DNA of 60,000 nt from Lineus longissimus (taxonomy: Eukaryota; Nemertea; Pilidiophora; Heteronemertea; Lineidae). Position numbers and translations under genes: made by a program. Shown piece by piece: positions 30,786 through 40,785 of this stretch. The notes under the pieces are model-generated. The model made no database searches and had not been told where the DNA came from. It saw only the letters and a program-made list of their open reading frames with translations. Each line of letters opens with the position of its first letter. Position 1 is the stretch's first letter. The stretch is from assembly GCF_910592395.1 (NCBI RefSeq), contig NC_088324.1, forward strand, positions 15,280,953 to 15,340,952. Reading direction: 5' to 3'.

Positions 30786-31322
30786 CTAAGGCCACGGCTG
30801 TGAGATGCTCTCGCTGCTCCTCTTTCTATGAACATAACGAGTTCTAAAGGGAGATAGGGACCGCCTCGGACGTATGATACTCTCGCTGCTCCTCTTTCTA
30901 CGATAATGATGACTTCCAAAGGGAGATAGGGACCGGCTCGGACGTTGGATGCTCTCGCTGCTCCTCTTTCTACGATAATGATGACTTCCAAAGGGAGATA
31001 GGGACCGCCCCGGACGTATGATACTCTCGCTGCTCCTCTTTCTATGAAAATAACGAGTTCTAAAGGGAGATAGGGACCGCCCCGGACGTATGATGCTCTC
31101 GCTGCTCCTCTTTCTACGATAATGATGACTTCTAAAGGGAGATAGGGACCGCCCCGGACGTATGATGCTCTCGCTGCTCCTCTTTCTACGAAAATAACGA
31201 GTTCTAAAGGGAGATAGGGACCGGCTCGGACGTTGGATGCTCTCGCTTCTCTGTTCAAGTGATGTCGAGAGGGCGCAGCAGATACATGCAGCCAAGACCA
31301 CGACCACCAGCAGACGGTTCAT
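30786..31322 (-). CDS. Secreted multi-copy Arg-rich peptide precursor (putative neuropeptide or antimicrobial prohormone)
   Basis: The frame opens with a classic signal peptide (MNRLLVVVVLAACICCALS), then six 24-residue repeats, each starting (S)SESI[I/Q]RP and continuing [G/S/R]RSLSPF. Each has one of two C-terminal types, RTRY[F/V] or [R/G]SHHY, and ends in RRKR or HRKR, textbook furin/prohormone-convertase sites. It finishes with a truncated unit, SSESISQPWP, and TAG. Cleavage and basic trimming would release about six ~20-residue cationic peptides. No Gly precedes the basic sites, so C-terminal amidation is not predicted. A second in-frame ATG 12 codons upstream (31358) is possible; the later one was chosen because the pyrimidine-rich TTTTCTACTTTAAG before it could be an intron acceptor. 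The family is not recognised. Expression as a secreted peptide is inferred. Confidence 0.82.
   Translation of the reverse strand: MNRLLVVVVLAACICCALSTSLEQRSESIQRPSRSLSPFRTRYFRRKRSSESIIRPGRSLSPFRSHHYRRKRSSESIIRPGRSLSPFRTRYFHRKRSSESIIRPGRSLSPFGSHHYRRKRSSESIQRPSRSLSPFGSHHYRRKRSSESIIRPRRSLSPFRTRYVHRKRSSESISQPWP
30811..31250 (-). repeat. 72-bp coding tandem repeat, six units plus partial
   Basis: The motif TCGCTGCTCC (plus-strand view) recurs at 30811, 30883, 30955, 31027, 31099 and 31171, and as TCGCTTCTCT at 31243, exactly 72 bp apart. Two sequence subtypes differ by GAAAATAACGAGTT versus GATAATGATGACTT. Indels are absent, as expected under coding selection. Confidence 0.95.
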
Positions 31323-31358
31323 CTTCTTAAAGTAGAAAAGACGAACGGTTATAACCAT

Positions 31359-31945
31359 TTTCGAGGGAGAAATATTGTACTGATGAATCGGTTATCGCGA
31401 CACATAAAATGCCTTTGATGGTAAGGGAAGCGAAAGCTTGTTCAGCCAGTATCACATCTTGATCTGCAAGGTTTTAGTAGAAGCTGCTGATATTGCCTTT
31501 TCTATCATTGCATGCCCCACAGCACATATAGGGGCCTTGGATACCAGTTTCGATGCGTGCAATTTTATGGGACAGATAAACATTTTTGGATTACATCAAA
31601 CTGCTTGTAACACTTGAATAAACCTCTCTCACACGCTAGAAATTTGATGGGATCAAATCAATTCGGGATGAAATATGGCACGTACCTTTATTGCAGTTGG
31701 TATATGGAACACTTCTCTACTCCTCCGAGATATGACACCAATAGACGCTAATCTGATGTGCCACCTGACAACATGTATGGTTTCATAGCCCTAAACTATC
31801 TAATGAATATTCGATTTTGATGCAATGCCATTTAATTATTGCATTAATTCATAATTAAATTTTTGTTAAAAATGCCGCTTTTCGTCGATCTTTTTAAAAA
31901 GCCTAGACTGGATCTCATTAATTACCACTAAATCATATCAAATTC
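31359..31945 (-). promoter_or_regulatory. Presumed 5' flank of the peptide precursor
   Basis: The region upstream (minus strand) of the peptide gene has no coding signal. A TATA-like word (GGCCCCTATATGTG on the minus strand) lies near 31520, but no transcript start can be fixed. Confidence 0.2.
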
Positions 31946-32580
31946 TTGTTAAAAATGTCGCTTTCTGTCGTTCCTTTCTATCTCTCGTGGTGTCTCCGAT
32001 CAAGTTCTGGTCTTCGAGAGAGACGGTTTGTTACTCGTACAACAACAAGGTGGCGCTCGCTTACTTCGGCAGAGGGGCATTCGCGTTGGTCTTCGGCGCC
32101 AGCAACCTCATTGTGGTCCGTGAATGTACAGTGCATCGTCTTCGGTACCCATTCTTGCTCTTTTCAACGTTGTTACACACCGTTGCTCACCGTCCCTGTT
32201 GGTGGATTTGGGCTTTAGAAAGCGCTATCAGAAGACCTGAGAGTACGAACACAGCACTAACCAAAGTGGCAGAAGTACTATGTGACCAACGTTGCCTATG
32301 GTGTCCCGCCGGCTACAAGAGTCCCGTGCAGGACAGCGTTTGGACGCGCGTCATGTTTGCGTGTCAACGTTACAAAGCACTTTATCCGTATCTGGTCACT
32401 ATATCTTAAGCTAAGGAGAGTCTGGCCTAAACCTGAATTTCACTGTGATCATTCTTTGTCATTTACTGGAAAATTACAAATACTTTCTCAAACCAATAGA
32501 AAATTGCCTTCATTCAGCAGACGTCAAGTCGAACAGCCGTCCCCCTTCTGCGTTTTTCGCCTGTTAATTTTTGAAAAGTA
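31946..32580 (+). other. GC-richer segment open in several frames, possible coding relic
   Basis: Base composition rises sharply against the AT-rich flanks, and all three plus frames stay open for over 100 bp around 31987-32118. One frame (31992-32039) reads VSDQVLVFERDGLLLV, which looks protein-like but continues into unlike sequence. It may be a decayed exon or transposon piece; no function is proposed. A 75-80-bp near-repeat (TTGTTAAAAATGYCGCTTT) precedes it at about 31866 and 31945. Confidence 0.25.
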
Positions 32581-32926
32581 GACCGCCGTTTTTCACTTTC
32601 AAAATGGTAACCATGATGATTAATGAGCGCGACTTCTGAAGATCCTGAGCCGCGACTCTGGCGAGGGCAGGGCTATGGAATATAAACCCACGTCATCATG
32701 ACAAATTTATTAGCGGCCATCTTGATAATAGATGTTGCCAAGGCAACGCGCTCGCTTCCATGACATTGGGCGGGACTAAAACGTTGATTTATGTGTCTCG
32801 GAGCTGAATAAACTGGATAAAACGCTCTGATAAAATATTACATACTAGTATTAGATTTGTGAATTTATATCATTTTGCCCTGAAGGATTTCAGGCCACTG
32901 TCATCAGTAGAACCAGCCTCTTGCAA

Positions 32927-33022
32927 ACAGGGCCTACAACACGACTTCTCCTCACGCATGTTTCATTGAGGGAGTAAGTATGTATCGAGTGAAATGGCCT
33001 GATATTGTCAGGATGCGGTAGA
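32927..33022 (-). repeat. Right arm of the inverted repeat flanking the peptide gene
   Basis: Reverse complement of 30274-30361, from CCTCTTGCAAACAGGG to GGATGCGGTAGAA. It contains 19 additional bases (CGCATGTTTCATTGAGGGA on the plus strand) that are absent from the left arm. Confidence 0.85.
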
Positions 33023-36000
33023 ACCCGCCTGTCAGCTTCATGCTACAGCTAATCTTTACATGGCCCACCACGTTTCTACATGGAGCGTCATTGTCTCTAT
33101 TGGATGTGAATATTCATATATAGGTCGTAGTGCTTTAGGGTAGCCAGAGCGATGAAACTTGGCATGGATAGCTTATGTACACATTAACGTTGCAGTAACG
33201 CATTGGCGACAACCTGCCGAATTGGCTACAGCCCGCCGTTCGAGGATCCTGGCACGACTGCTTACTAGTGATAGGTGGAACTCAATAATATTTCTTTTGG
33301 ACAGCCACAAATACCCCAAAAATAAGTGTAAATGATAATCAATTTCTGCCAGCCGTCGTGCTCCACCATGAATGTTCGATTCTCCATTTAGCACTTGACC
33401 GACTCGTAAATCAAACTATTATTCGGAAGCGATAGCAGTCATTGACATGTAAGTCATTACGACCGGGACAACATCCTCCGACAGGTGATAATAATAAACT
33501 CTGCTAAACAAAGGGAGAATTCGCCCAAACCATCTGTGCACACGGGAGTAATATTTATTTTGATTCGACTCTTTTTGTGCTATTCTTTATTAGAATTTGA
33601 TTGACTGAGGTCCAAGTCTAAAAACCGCAGTGGATTGATGATAATCAGCATTTAGTATTCCTCCACCACTATACTAGTCACCGTCCACCGTCCTCCTCTG
33701 TCACAACCAGACCGGCGGAGACATGGCTGCTCCACCATGGCCGCAAATCATATGTGTGTCATTTCATTCGAAACGATATCGGCGTTCAATCGCTGAATTG
33801 AAATAATGATATGTGAACTTTAAATCGCATGAGTGGACCATAGAATATGCACACAATCTGATATTAGAGTAATATTTCTTTTTGTTTCATCCCGTACAAT
33901 GTACGTGTACTGTGGTCATGGGACTCGTATACCAGGTGAACAGCCCTATGGTGATCACGTGACACCAGTTTCGACACGTGCTGACTGATCAGGCACCTGT
34001 GCATAACGGGTACATTTCCTGCTGTAAGTGACCAAGTGTTGCGTAACATCCTTTCGCGTGTGAAACCACGGACAACAAAATGGTCCCTTGGCACGCATTA
34101 CCGTTTGTATGCAACATGCTCTTGTGAGAAAACCTCCGAGTAATATGGTATAGTTTGATTGCTCGTAATGAATGTGAAATTTCCGTGTGACTGTAGACAG
34201 CTCAAGTTTGGTGACGTTTACAACGCTTCTGATGACGTTGCTCTCCTTCCTGGTAACATGTGGCCTTCGAGTGGTGAAACCGGCCAGCAAGCACTGATGT
34301 CCATACACAGTTCTCGAATAGCAATAAAACAAGAATTGCGTTTGGACAATCACCGCCTGTAACCTTTCCTCCGAGAAATAGACCAGTAACGGCTGCTGTG
34401 ACCTCCTCCTCGTTTTGATATAGTCTTATGGGTACCTCAGCTACAAATGGTATAATATTGTTACTCAACTTGCAGTATACCCTTGAAGAACAAAACCCAA
34501 TTCTCACCTCGTCCTCATCGTCTCCATTTTGAAGAATCACCGGAAGTGATCGCACTCGAGCAGACAGCATTATGCAGATGAAGTCTTGCCATCATTGATT
34601 TGTCAAAGATAATCATTACATTGCAAATTAATCAAGATCTGACAGTCACATCCGGGTCCTTTGGTACTATCCGGGCACTTTGAAGATGGATTGCGTTGGT
34701 CAACAAATAACTCGGGTGGCATGATGCATGCAAGTATATCAAACAGTTATATTAAGGAAGAAACGGATTTCCAATTTTCTATCGTGCTTGACTTGGCATC
34801 TTCGGACCATCATAATTGACCTTAGATATTGGTCATCTCTCCTCCAGAAAGGTACTCTGCTTTACGAGAAAGGAAACCATGTAAATATCAACCTGGACAT
34901 ACAACATTCTTTTACTCATGTTGAGATGATGTTGCAAGGTGGGATTGTCCGACGAAAAAGTCCTACATACGACACAGTATCGATACATTGAGTGCACTAT
35001 CACCCCACGCCCAGCCAACCATAGTCCAATATGATATGCCTCCTGGGTCAAAAGTACCACTTCTCTACCATAAATACTGTCAAAATCAATGAAGTAGGCT
35101 ATTCGTGTGACAGCGAGACTATTTGCTTGGTTGATCGGAAGAAGTAGAATCGCCAGACATTGATTTTCATGATAGATGAGGTCCATATATCATCAGGGAC
35201 TCGAGATGATCCCTCAGACAGAGTGGGTGTTCTTGGTAGGAAGACGCAGGGACACAGGAGACACGGGCGATATACATGTATCAGAGCAAAACATGGGTTA
35301 CGGCTGATCCGAGCGAGCTTATATACAACCGTGGGCCAGTGTACATTTCTAGGGTTTCCCTTATTGACTGTCTGCCTACTTGTTTAAGGAACGCTAAAGA
35401 GAACACCAATGTTTCTCTGAGGTGATTCCTTTCAAAAAGTCGTTCACACAAGCTGCCAAATGTATGGAAAAATCATTGATGTAGGGAACATCAAGAAAAC
35501 GTTACAGCAGCATCGATATTTTCCAATTCTCCAGTAGGTCTATTTCTTTTGCTTAAAGGACTCCAATGCTTAATCCCAAGGGTTATGTGCTACATGGTCG
35601 TGATATTTACAGGAAACACTCTGCATTAGCCAATACAACAAGCAGATCATTCATCAATTAGGCCGACTAATCTACTGTCAATATGTGGCATCTGATCACC
35701 CACACCGGTAGTCAGTCTATTAGCTGCAATATTCAATCGAGTTCATCTTAACCCCTCAGACACCCTTTCTGCCATCCGAGAAACGGAATGAAATATATTT
35801 TGATGATCCCAATTCAAGGGCTGTTGCAACCATTGAACGTTTTCAGAAGCTCAAAAACTGGCGGGTTCTTTCAATTCTGCGAAAACCTATTTGTGCCTCC
35901 CGAAAAGCCTAGTAACTAACTATCCAGCTGCAAAAGCTAAGATTCCTATAGCCTAGACCAAGGTAGTTATCAACATTCTGCTAACTCTCAATGCAACCCT

Positions 36001-36062
36001 TAAATCAAAAGGGCATCCACGGCCATACCCGTAGGCGTTGGTTGCATTCCCATCACCATTAC
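33023..36062. other. Intergenic region with one candidate 5' exon
   Basis: No recognised gene. A possible minus-strand first exon is described separately at 34508-34570. The remainder holds only short frames without motif or splice support. Confidence 0.4.
34508..34570 (-). other. Candidate minus-strand first exon with ETS-type promoter motif
   Basis: An ATG at 34570 opens a 21-codon frame (MLSARVRSLPVILQNGDDEDE is 21 residues, so only its parts are named: MLSARVRSL then an acidic DDEDE tail). It ends at a consensus donor, GAG|GTGAGA. The DNA contains CACTTCCGG, a strong ETS/GABP site usual near housekeeping transcription starts, so an alternative start at the ATGGAGACG just downstream is possible. 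No downstream exon was found. Confidence 0.2.
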
Positions 36063-36099
36063 TCCTAGCATGGAGGTGAATACCTCCATGCTCCTAGGA
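36063..36099. repeat. Short hairpin
   Basis: TCCTAGCATGGAGGT, a four-base loop GAAT, then ACCTCCATGCTCCTAGGA. Eleven central pairs are perfect and a three-base bulge separates the outer CCTA/TAGG pairing. No flanking duplication or known RNA class is apparent. Confidence 0.7.
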
Positions 36100-39000
36100 A
36101 AGACGTATAGCGTACGCGTGAAGGCCTAAGACATAAAAACCATCGTGTGTAGATGCAATGTCCCTGTCCAATAACCTTGCCTTTTCTCATCAAGAGATAA
36201 GGAATTTTTTATTGGCAATTCTTGACATCCTTCAGTAAATTACCATCATCCTTAATTGGCCATTTCGAGATAAAATCATCTCATCACTGATAAGTTAGGT
36301 GGCACAGTTGAAGTTTTAATTAAACCTGCATTAATTGCAAAACAGATGATCTCTACCTTCGACGACTTCAATCGCCTTCTTCTTGTTGCTGGAATGTTGA
36401 GAGGACAAATAACAAAACGATTATTATTGAAGCATCTCAGTTAAACCTCAAAGAGAAAGTGGTAACTGCAACACAGTCTTTAAAATATTTTCGCTTGGAA
36501 ACGTTGTTGGTATCTATGGCGTGAGCGCATACTCACCACTTTCAATATCAAGACGCTTACCTCTCTCAACATGACCGGTTACTGGTCGCTTGCACCAAGA
36601 ACTAATTAACCGGAAGTGATCTATGATCAAATTGAACTTGGAACAATATCCACAATCGATGAGAATGGTGCTCCTCCTTAAAGACTAAAATATCGGGTGG
36701 TACTGCTTCAAGTCTTCAGCAGCCATTTTAAAGATGTTACCATTGCTGTATTGGTTACATCTGCAAGACACAAGGAAAAGGAAAACATGAAAGAGTGAAG
36801 AAGTTGTAAAGATTCGATGTTTCATCCAGCAGAATTTGAAGTGTATCAAACCGATAACTTGCTCATAATGCTTCAACATCTCAGTCCACCAGGGTTCGTG
36901 ATGGACGTGTGAAGGAGGGCTGTGGAGTTGATGGTATTTGTTGAGACTCACTGGTGGAAAAGCAACAACTGGGCCCGGAGGTAAAAAAAGGTCACTCGGC
37001 GTTGAAACTGTTAACTTTAAATTGGCGATATCTTTAATCCAATGCAAATAAAGAGAACCCCACGTTGGTGACTAACTTTGTTTGGAATCATCGAGCCCTG
37101 GATATTGTAGCAATCGTCTCCTTCTGGTACCGTTGATCAGTTGTTAGTACCGATCAACAACCAATACATTGGATGGAGGATGGATGGAAATCCCGGATGG
37201 AAATGTACAATATACCTACCACAGGAAGAATTACACACAATGACATGGTCCTTTTGCACAAAGAATACCACCAGCATTATAAACAGTATGGTTTAGATGC
37301 ATAATCTCACTCGCAACTGGATTAAACTGCACAACTTTAAATGTAATACGTGTTTAAAGTGAAATGTCCCATCAGCTGATGTAGTCCCGGAAACATCTGT
37401 TATCGCAGTAGTTCTAGTTAATTTGCATGATGCTGTCATTAAGGCATTGGGAAATACTGTTATGTATTGCTTTTGTATGCAAATATGCACAGTGTGACCC
37501 ATGTGCATACAGAACAGTGCATTGGACACGTTAGAGACAAGGAATAGTTTATGCTTAGTTATTCAAAGCCCTTTTGGAATTGAAATTAATGGATACGTCT
37601 GCAGGACTCGGACGATTCATGTGAATAAGAAGTACAGTCGTCAAGTCTAATTATGTGACCATTTCGAAAGAAAGAAACCGTACAGGTACAGAACATGCGA
37701 CCTCTCTGCTTGGTTCACCGGGTACCATTGTCCTCCGGTGTCCCGGCGAGTTTTAGAAGAAAACTGGCTGCAAGAAGCATTAATTTACAACCTGTGGAAT
37801 CGTTACAGATACAATCCCTAGCCTGATAAATTTGATAACCTGAATAAAAATCTATACCAATGAACTATCCAGTTGCAAACTGTATCCAACATCAATGAAA
37901 AAGATGGTTTAAGGTAAAAGTGCAACCCACACGCCATCCACATCGGTATCCGTGAGAAACGTACAGAAGACAGGACATATTTCGGACTCGCAATTTGATG
38001 ACTTGGACCCACTTTTAAGCTGAAACACGGCCAAGGTAATGCCGAGAATATGCTGGTCTCTACTTACTGCAAGCTAGATGTCAGAGGTATGCCACCATGC
38101 CCGGGGCAGCTTCCCATATACCATCCCAAGTACAAAAGAGGCTGCGCCAACTGTTGCAAAATTGATGGTCATCCAGGCAACAGGTGTCCGAGAACGTGGC
38201 ACCCTGTAGCATGCCGAGAGCGAGCTTTAACTAACATGGGCCAATCCATTGCACCTTCAACAACATTGGTCACTTTGCTGCCGACAGCCTGTGCGCACCT
38301 TTTGGAATTTGTGTGAGCACGGAATGAGACACAATGGATATTGCAAGTTTATTAAACATTCTGTAATTTCAATATTCATTACCAGGGGAGAATTAATCCA
38401 TTCGAGTTGCAGCAATGTATATTTTATAGTCCCGGCACCGACAGGTTGCGGCCTACCTGAGTCATACGAGGCTGCAGACACGTACCAATGCCTCCATTCA
38501 GTTGTGCAAATTTCAATTATAATGCTGACATTGGCGCAATTTGTGAAATATCGATAGCACTTTTTGAAAATGAAAATGACCATGCAAGAGTGTTTGTAAT
38601 TGGTTCAGCAAATTGCTTATGTAAAAAAAAACAATAAAAAAAATCGCCAGCCTATAACAAATCCATGACTGACTGTCAATATCGCTCCACGAAATGGTTA
38701 ATATCATTGCACCGCCACCTTTCGGCAATAAAGTCCGTCATTCAAAGACTGAAATGTGTTTTTGGTATGCTGCCATACTGTTTCCCGACTACGGTGAAAA
38801 GCGCGGCTGCCTAAGAAATTAGCGAGAACCTCAACTCAATTTACATTGTAACCTCATTTTTGCCATTTTCACAAGAGAAAGAAAGTCAGTGCACTTTAGC
38901 ACGATTGATAGCAAGGGTCTTGTGGCACTGAAAAGAAAGATATGTCTGCATCAAGCAACATGTTACAGAGCCGTGTAATACATTGAAACTGGCCTTTTCC

Positions 39001-40036
39001 CGGCGCGTCTTTGAGGTTTCTAAACTGAATAGTGATATATTGTTACTGCATACGCACAGTTATGAAGGCAATGTAAAATTTCGACATTTATTCAAATGGT
39101 TATTTTATACGTTTGTTCCCCGCATAAAACTTCCATTTAAATTCGTATGCGCCAGCTGGCCGCCTGGACATTGTGCCCACATGTGCGCTCTTTCTGTATA
39201 GCTTGCGACACGTGTTTTAGATATGGCTTGAATCGTATATCAAGAAATCTAGCATGAACTACAATCAAACTATGCATCCAAACTGCACGGACGTAAATTG
39301 AATTGAATGGATCAGACGAATATTTAGACAATGCTAATTGGACATTAGAATGATGACGTCACCTTGTAAACGGCAGTCGCGGGGTGTGACGAATGTGATT
39401 GGCTGAAAGCAACAATGACAATATTCGCGGTGCATCAAAGCGAAAAACTCATGCAATTACTAATTAAGTCACGTGGCCAACGTGGAGACAATTAATCATG
39501 AAAATGTGCTATACTCACAGTTTTCATAACGCGAATGTTTATAATGGGTTTCGGCCAGTCAAAAGGCTAGAAACGGACGTTGTTAGTTTTCTATGAGTAA
39601 GTTTGATTGGATGTTTTTCACACCAAATGCAACTTGGCTATAGAATGGTATGGGAAGCTTACATGGGAGAAATGAGTGGGATTTAATCTCACATTCATTG
39701 TGTTCTTGACTTTCATAGCGAAGTTACAAAATGGTCCAACGTGCACATGTGTACCTGAGACGACGACAAAAGTTCTCTTTATGCAAGTTGAACATAGTTT
39801 GAGGTGTCGCAGACTTACGAGTTGAATCATCTCCTTTGCTCTTTGAGCACAGAGATCGAACCAATGTGTCAGTGAATGTAGTTAAACATCTATGACCAAC
39901 AGAATACTGTATCGTGGTCTTTCCTATCCCAGTCCACATGGTCATACAAAGATTCAAGGCCAACCGAAACCGTATGACCTTAACTTAACTATGTCCACTG
40001 TGTCATTATTACGCACATGCATCCAAACCAACTTAC
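36100..40036. other. Intergenic region, no gene recognised
   Basis: Minus-strand frames at 36685-37047 and 38257-38583 and a plus-strand frame at 38050-38316 are open but carry stops before their potential donors, or lack motifs. A second CCGGAAGTG word lies near 36611. Nothing here can be named. Confidence 0.4.
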
Positions 40037-40319
40037 CACAAACCCGATGGCGGTCCTAATCTTTGAACCTCAGGAACAACACCAAACACTTGAGGAGATG
40101 CAAACTCTATGCAGTTTGCATGACTCCCTGATCCCCTAATAACAAGCGGATAAATCTTACGAGTCCCCCAACATGTTTCAAGAGCAGTATCAACTGAAGG
40201 GATCTTGGGAAGACAATTAAAACCAACCCGTGTCGGACCCGGCTCCTCCTCCGCCAGCCGGTGAGCAGGACACTCAAAGCCATGTGGTTGACTTCTGATA
40301 CCCGAGGGCAGATGCGGGA
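40037..40319 (-). other. Candidate minus-strand coding exon, unrecognised
   Basis: The 283-bp segment is bounded on the minus strand by TATCATTAG (acceptor) and TTTGTG|GTAAGT (consensus donor). It is open for 94 codons in one frame, with a protein-like reading that includes RLAEEEPGPTRVGFNCLPKI and, near the end, EVQRLGPPSG. Another good donor (TTGTTGGGGTAAGT) lies about 35 bp upstream in minus orientation. No family is recognised and partner exons were not found. Confidence 0.3.
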
Positions 40320-40450
40320 CTAATGATACCACCAGTGCTGTCCTTGGCTATTCAAACTTACCCCAACAATTCTTGTGGGTGTTGTACAGAGCTTAATAGT
40401 CTGTTTTAAATTCGTCGCCAACGAGGGAATCCGCTTAAAATCGAGCAATT

Positions 40451-40785
40451 TACAACAAAGGGAGGCAAGTTACAATTGACATTTCCCCCTTAGGAACATT
40501 TCAAGCCACTTTGTCGACAATGGGACCGATGTAAAGTTATCAAAAGCCAATGTTTTCTTGCTCAGTGGTGTAAGAAAGCTTGCCGAACTCTCTCCACAAG
40601 TTTACAACAAAGAGAGGCAAGGAACGACAATATAAGATGTTTCCATCCGATCTGCAATGCGTCCCCTCCAGAATCGAACCGATTTGTAAACAATGGGAAC
40701 CAATGTAACTCTATTCAGTGGTAATGTTTTTCAGCTCAGTGAGGAAGAAAGCTTGCCAAACTCTTTGCCCGATTTGCAACAATGG
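40451..40785. repeat. Diverged tandem duplication of ~152 bp
   Basis: Two copies start at TACAACAAAG (40451 and 40603) and share AGGCAAG, ACAATGGGA(C/A)C, CAATGTTTT/TAATGTTTTT, GCTCAGTG and GAAAGCTTGCC(G/A)AACTCT in order. A third start (TTTGCAACAATGG) follows near 40770. Heavily diverged. Confidence 0.7.

Noticed and set aside
31992-32039. Resemblance of DQVLVFERDGLLLV to the C-terminal domain of glycogen branching enzymes
   Set aside because: Only about 14 residues look alike, from memory, and the conserved continuation (FNFHP) is absent, so it is too weak to name.
30147-32145. Shared 17-mer CGTCTTCGGTACCCATT at 30147 and 32129
   Set aside because: A single match this short is not surprising in 60 kb and the flanks do not align.
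36013-36040. 5S rRNA-like words (CACGGCCATACCCGTAGGCG)
   Set aside because: The similarity stops after about 12 bases and none of the 5S internal promoter boxes follow.
38070-38220. Minus-strand segment with GTAAGT donor and a membrane-like reading (VAWMTINFATVGAASFVLG)
   Set aside because: All frames contain a stop before the donor, so it cannot be an internal coding exon.
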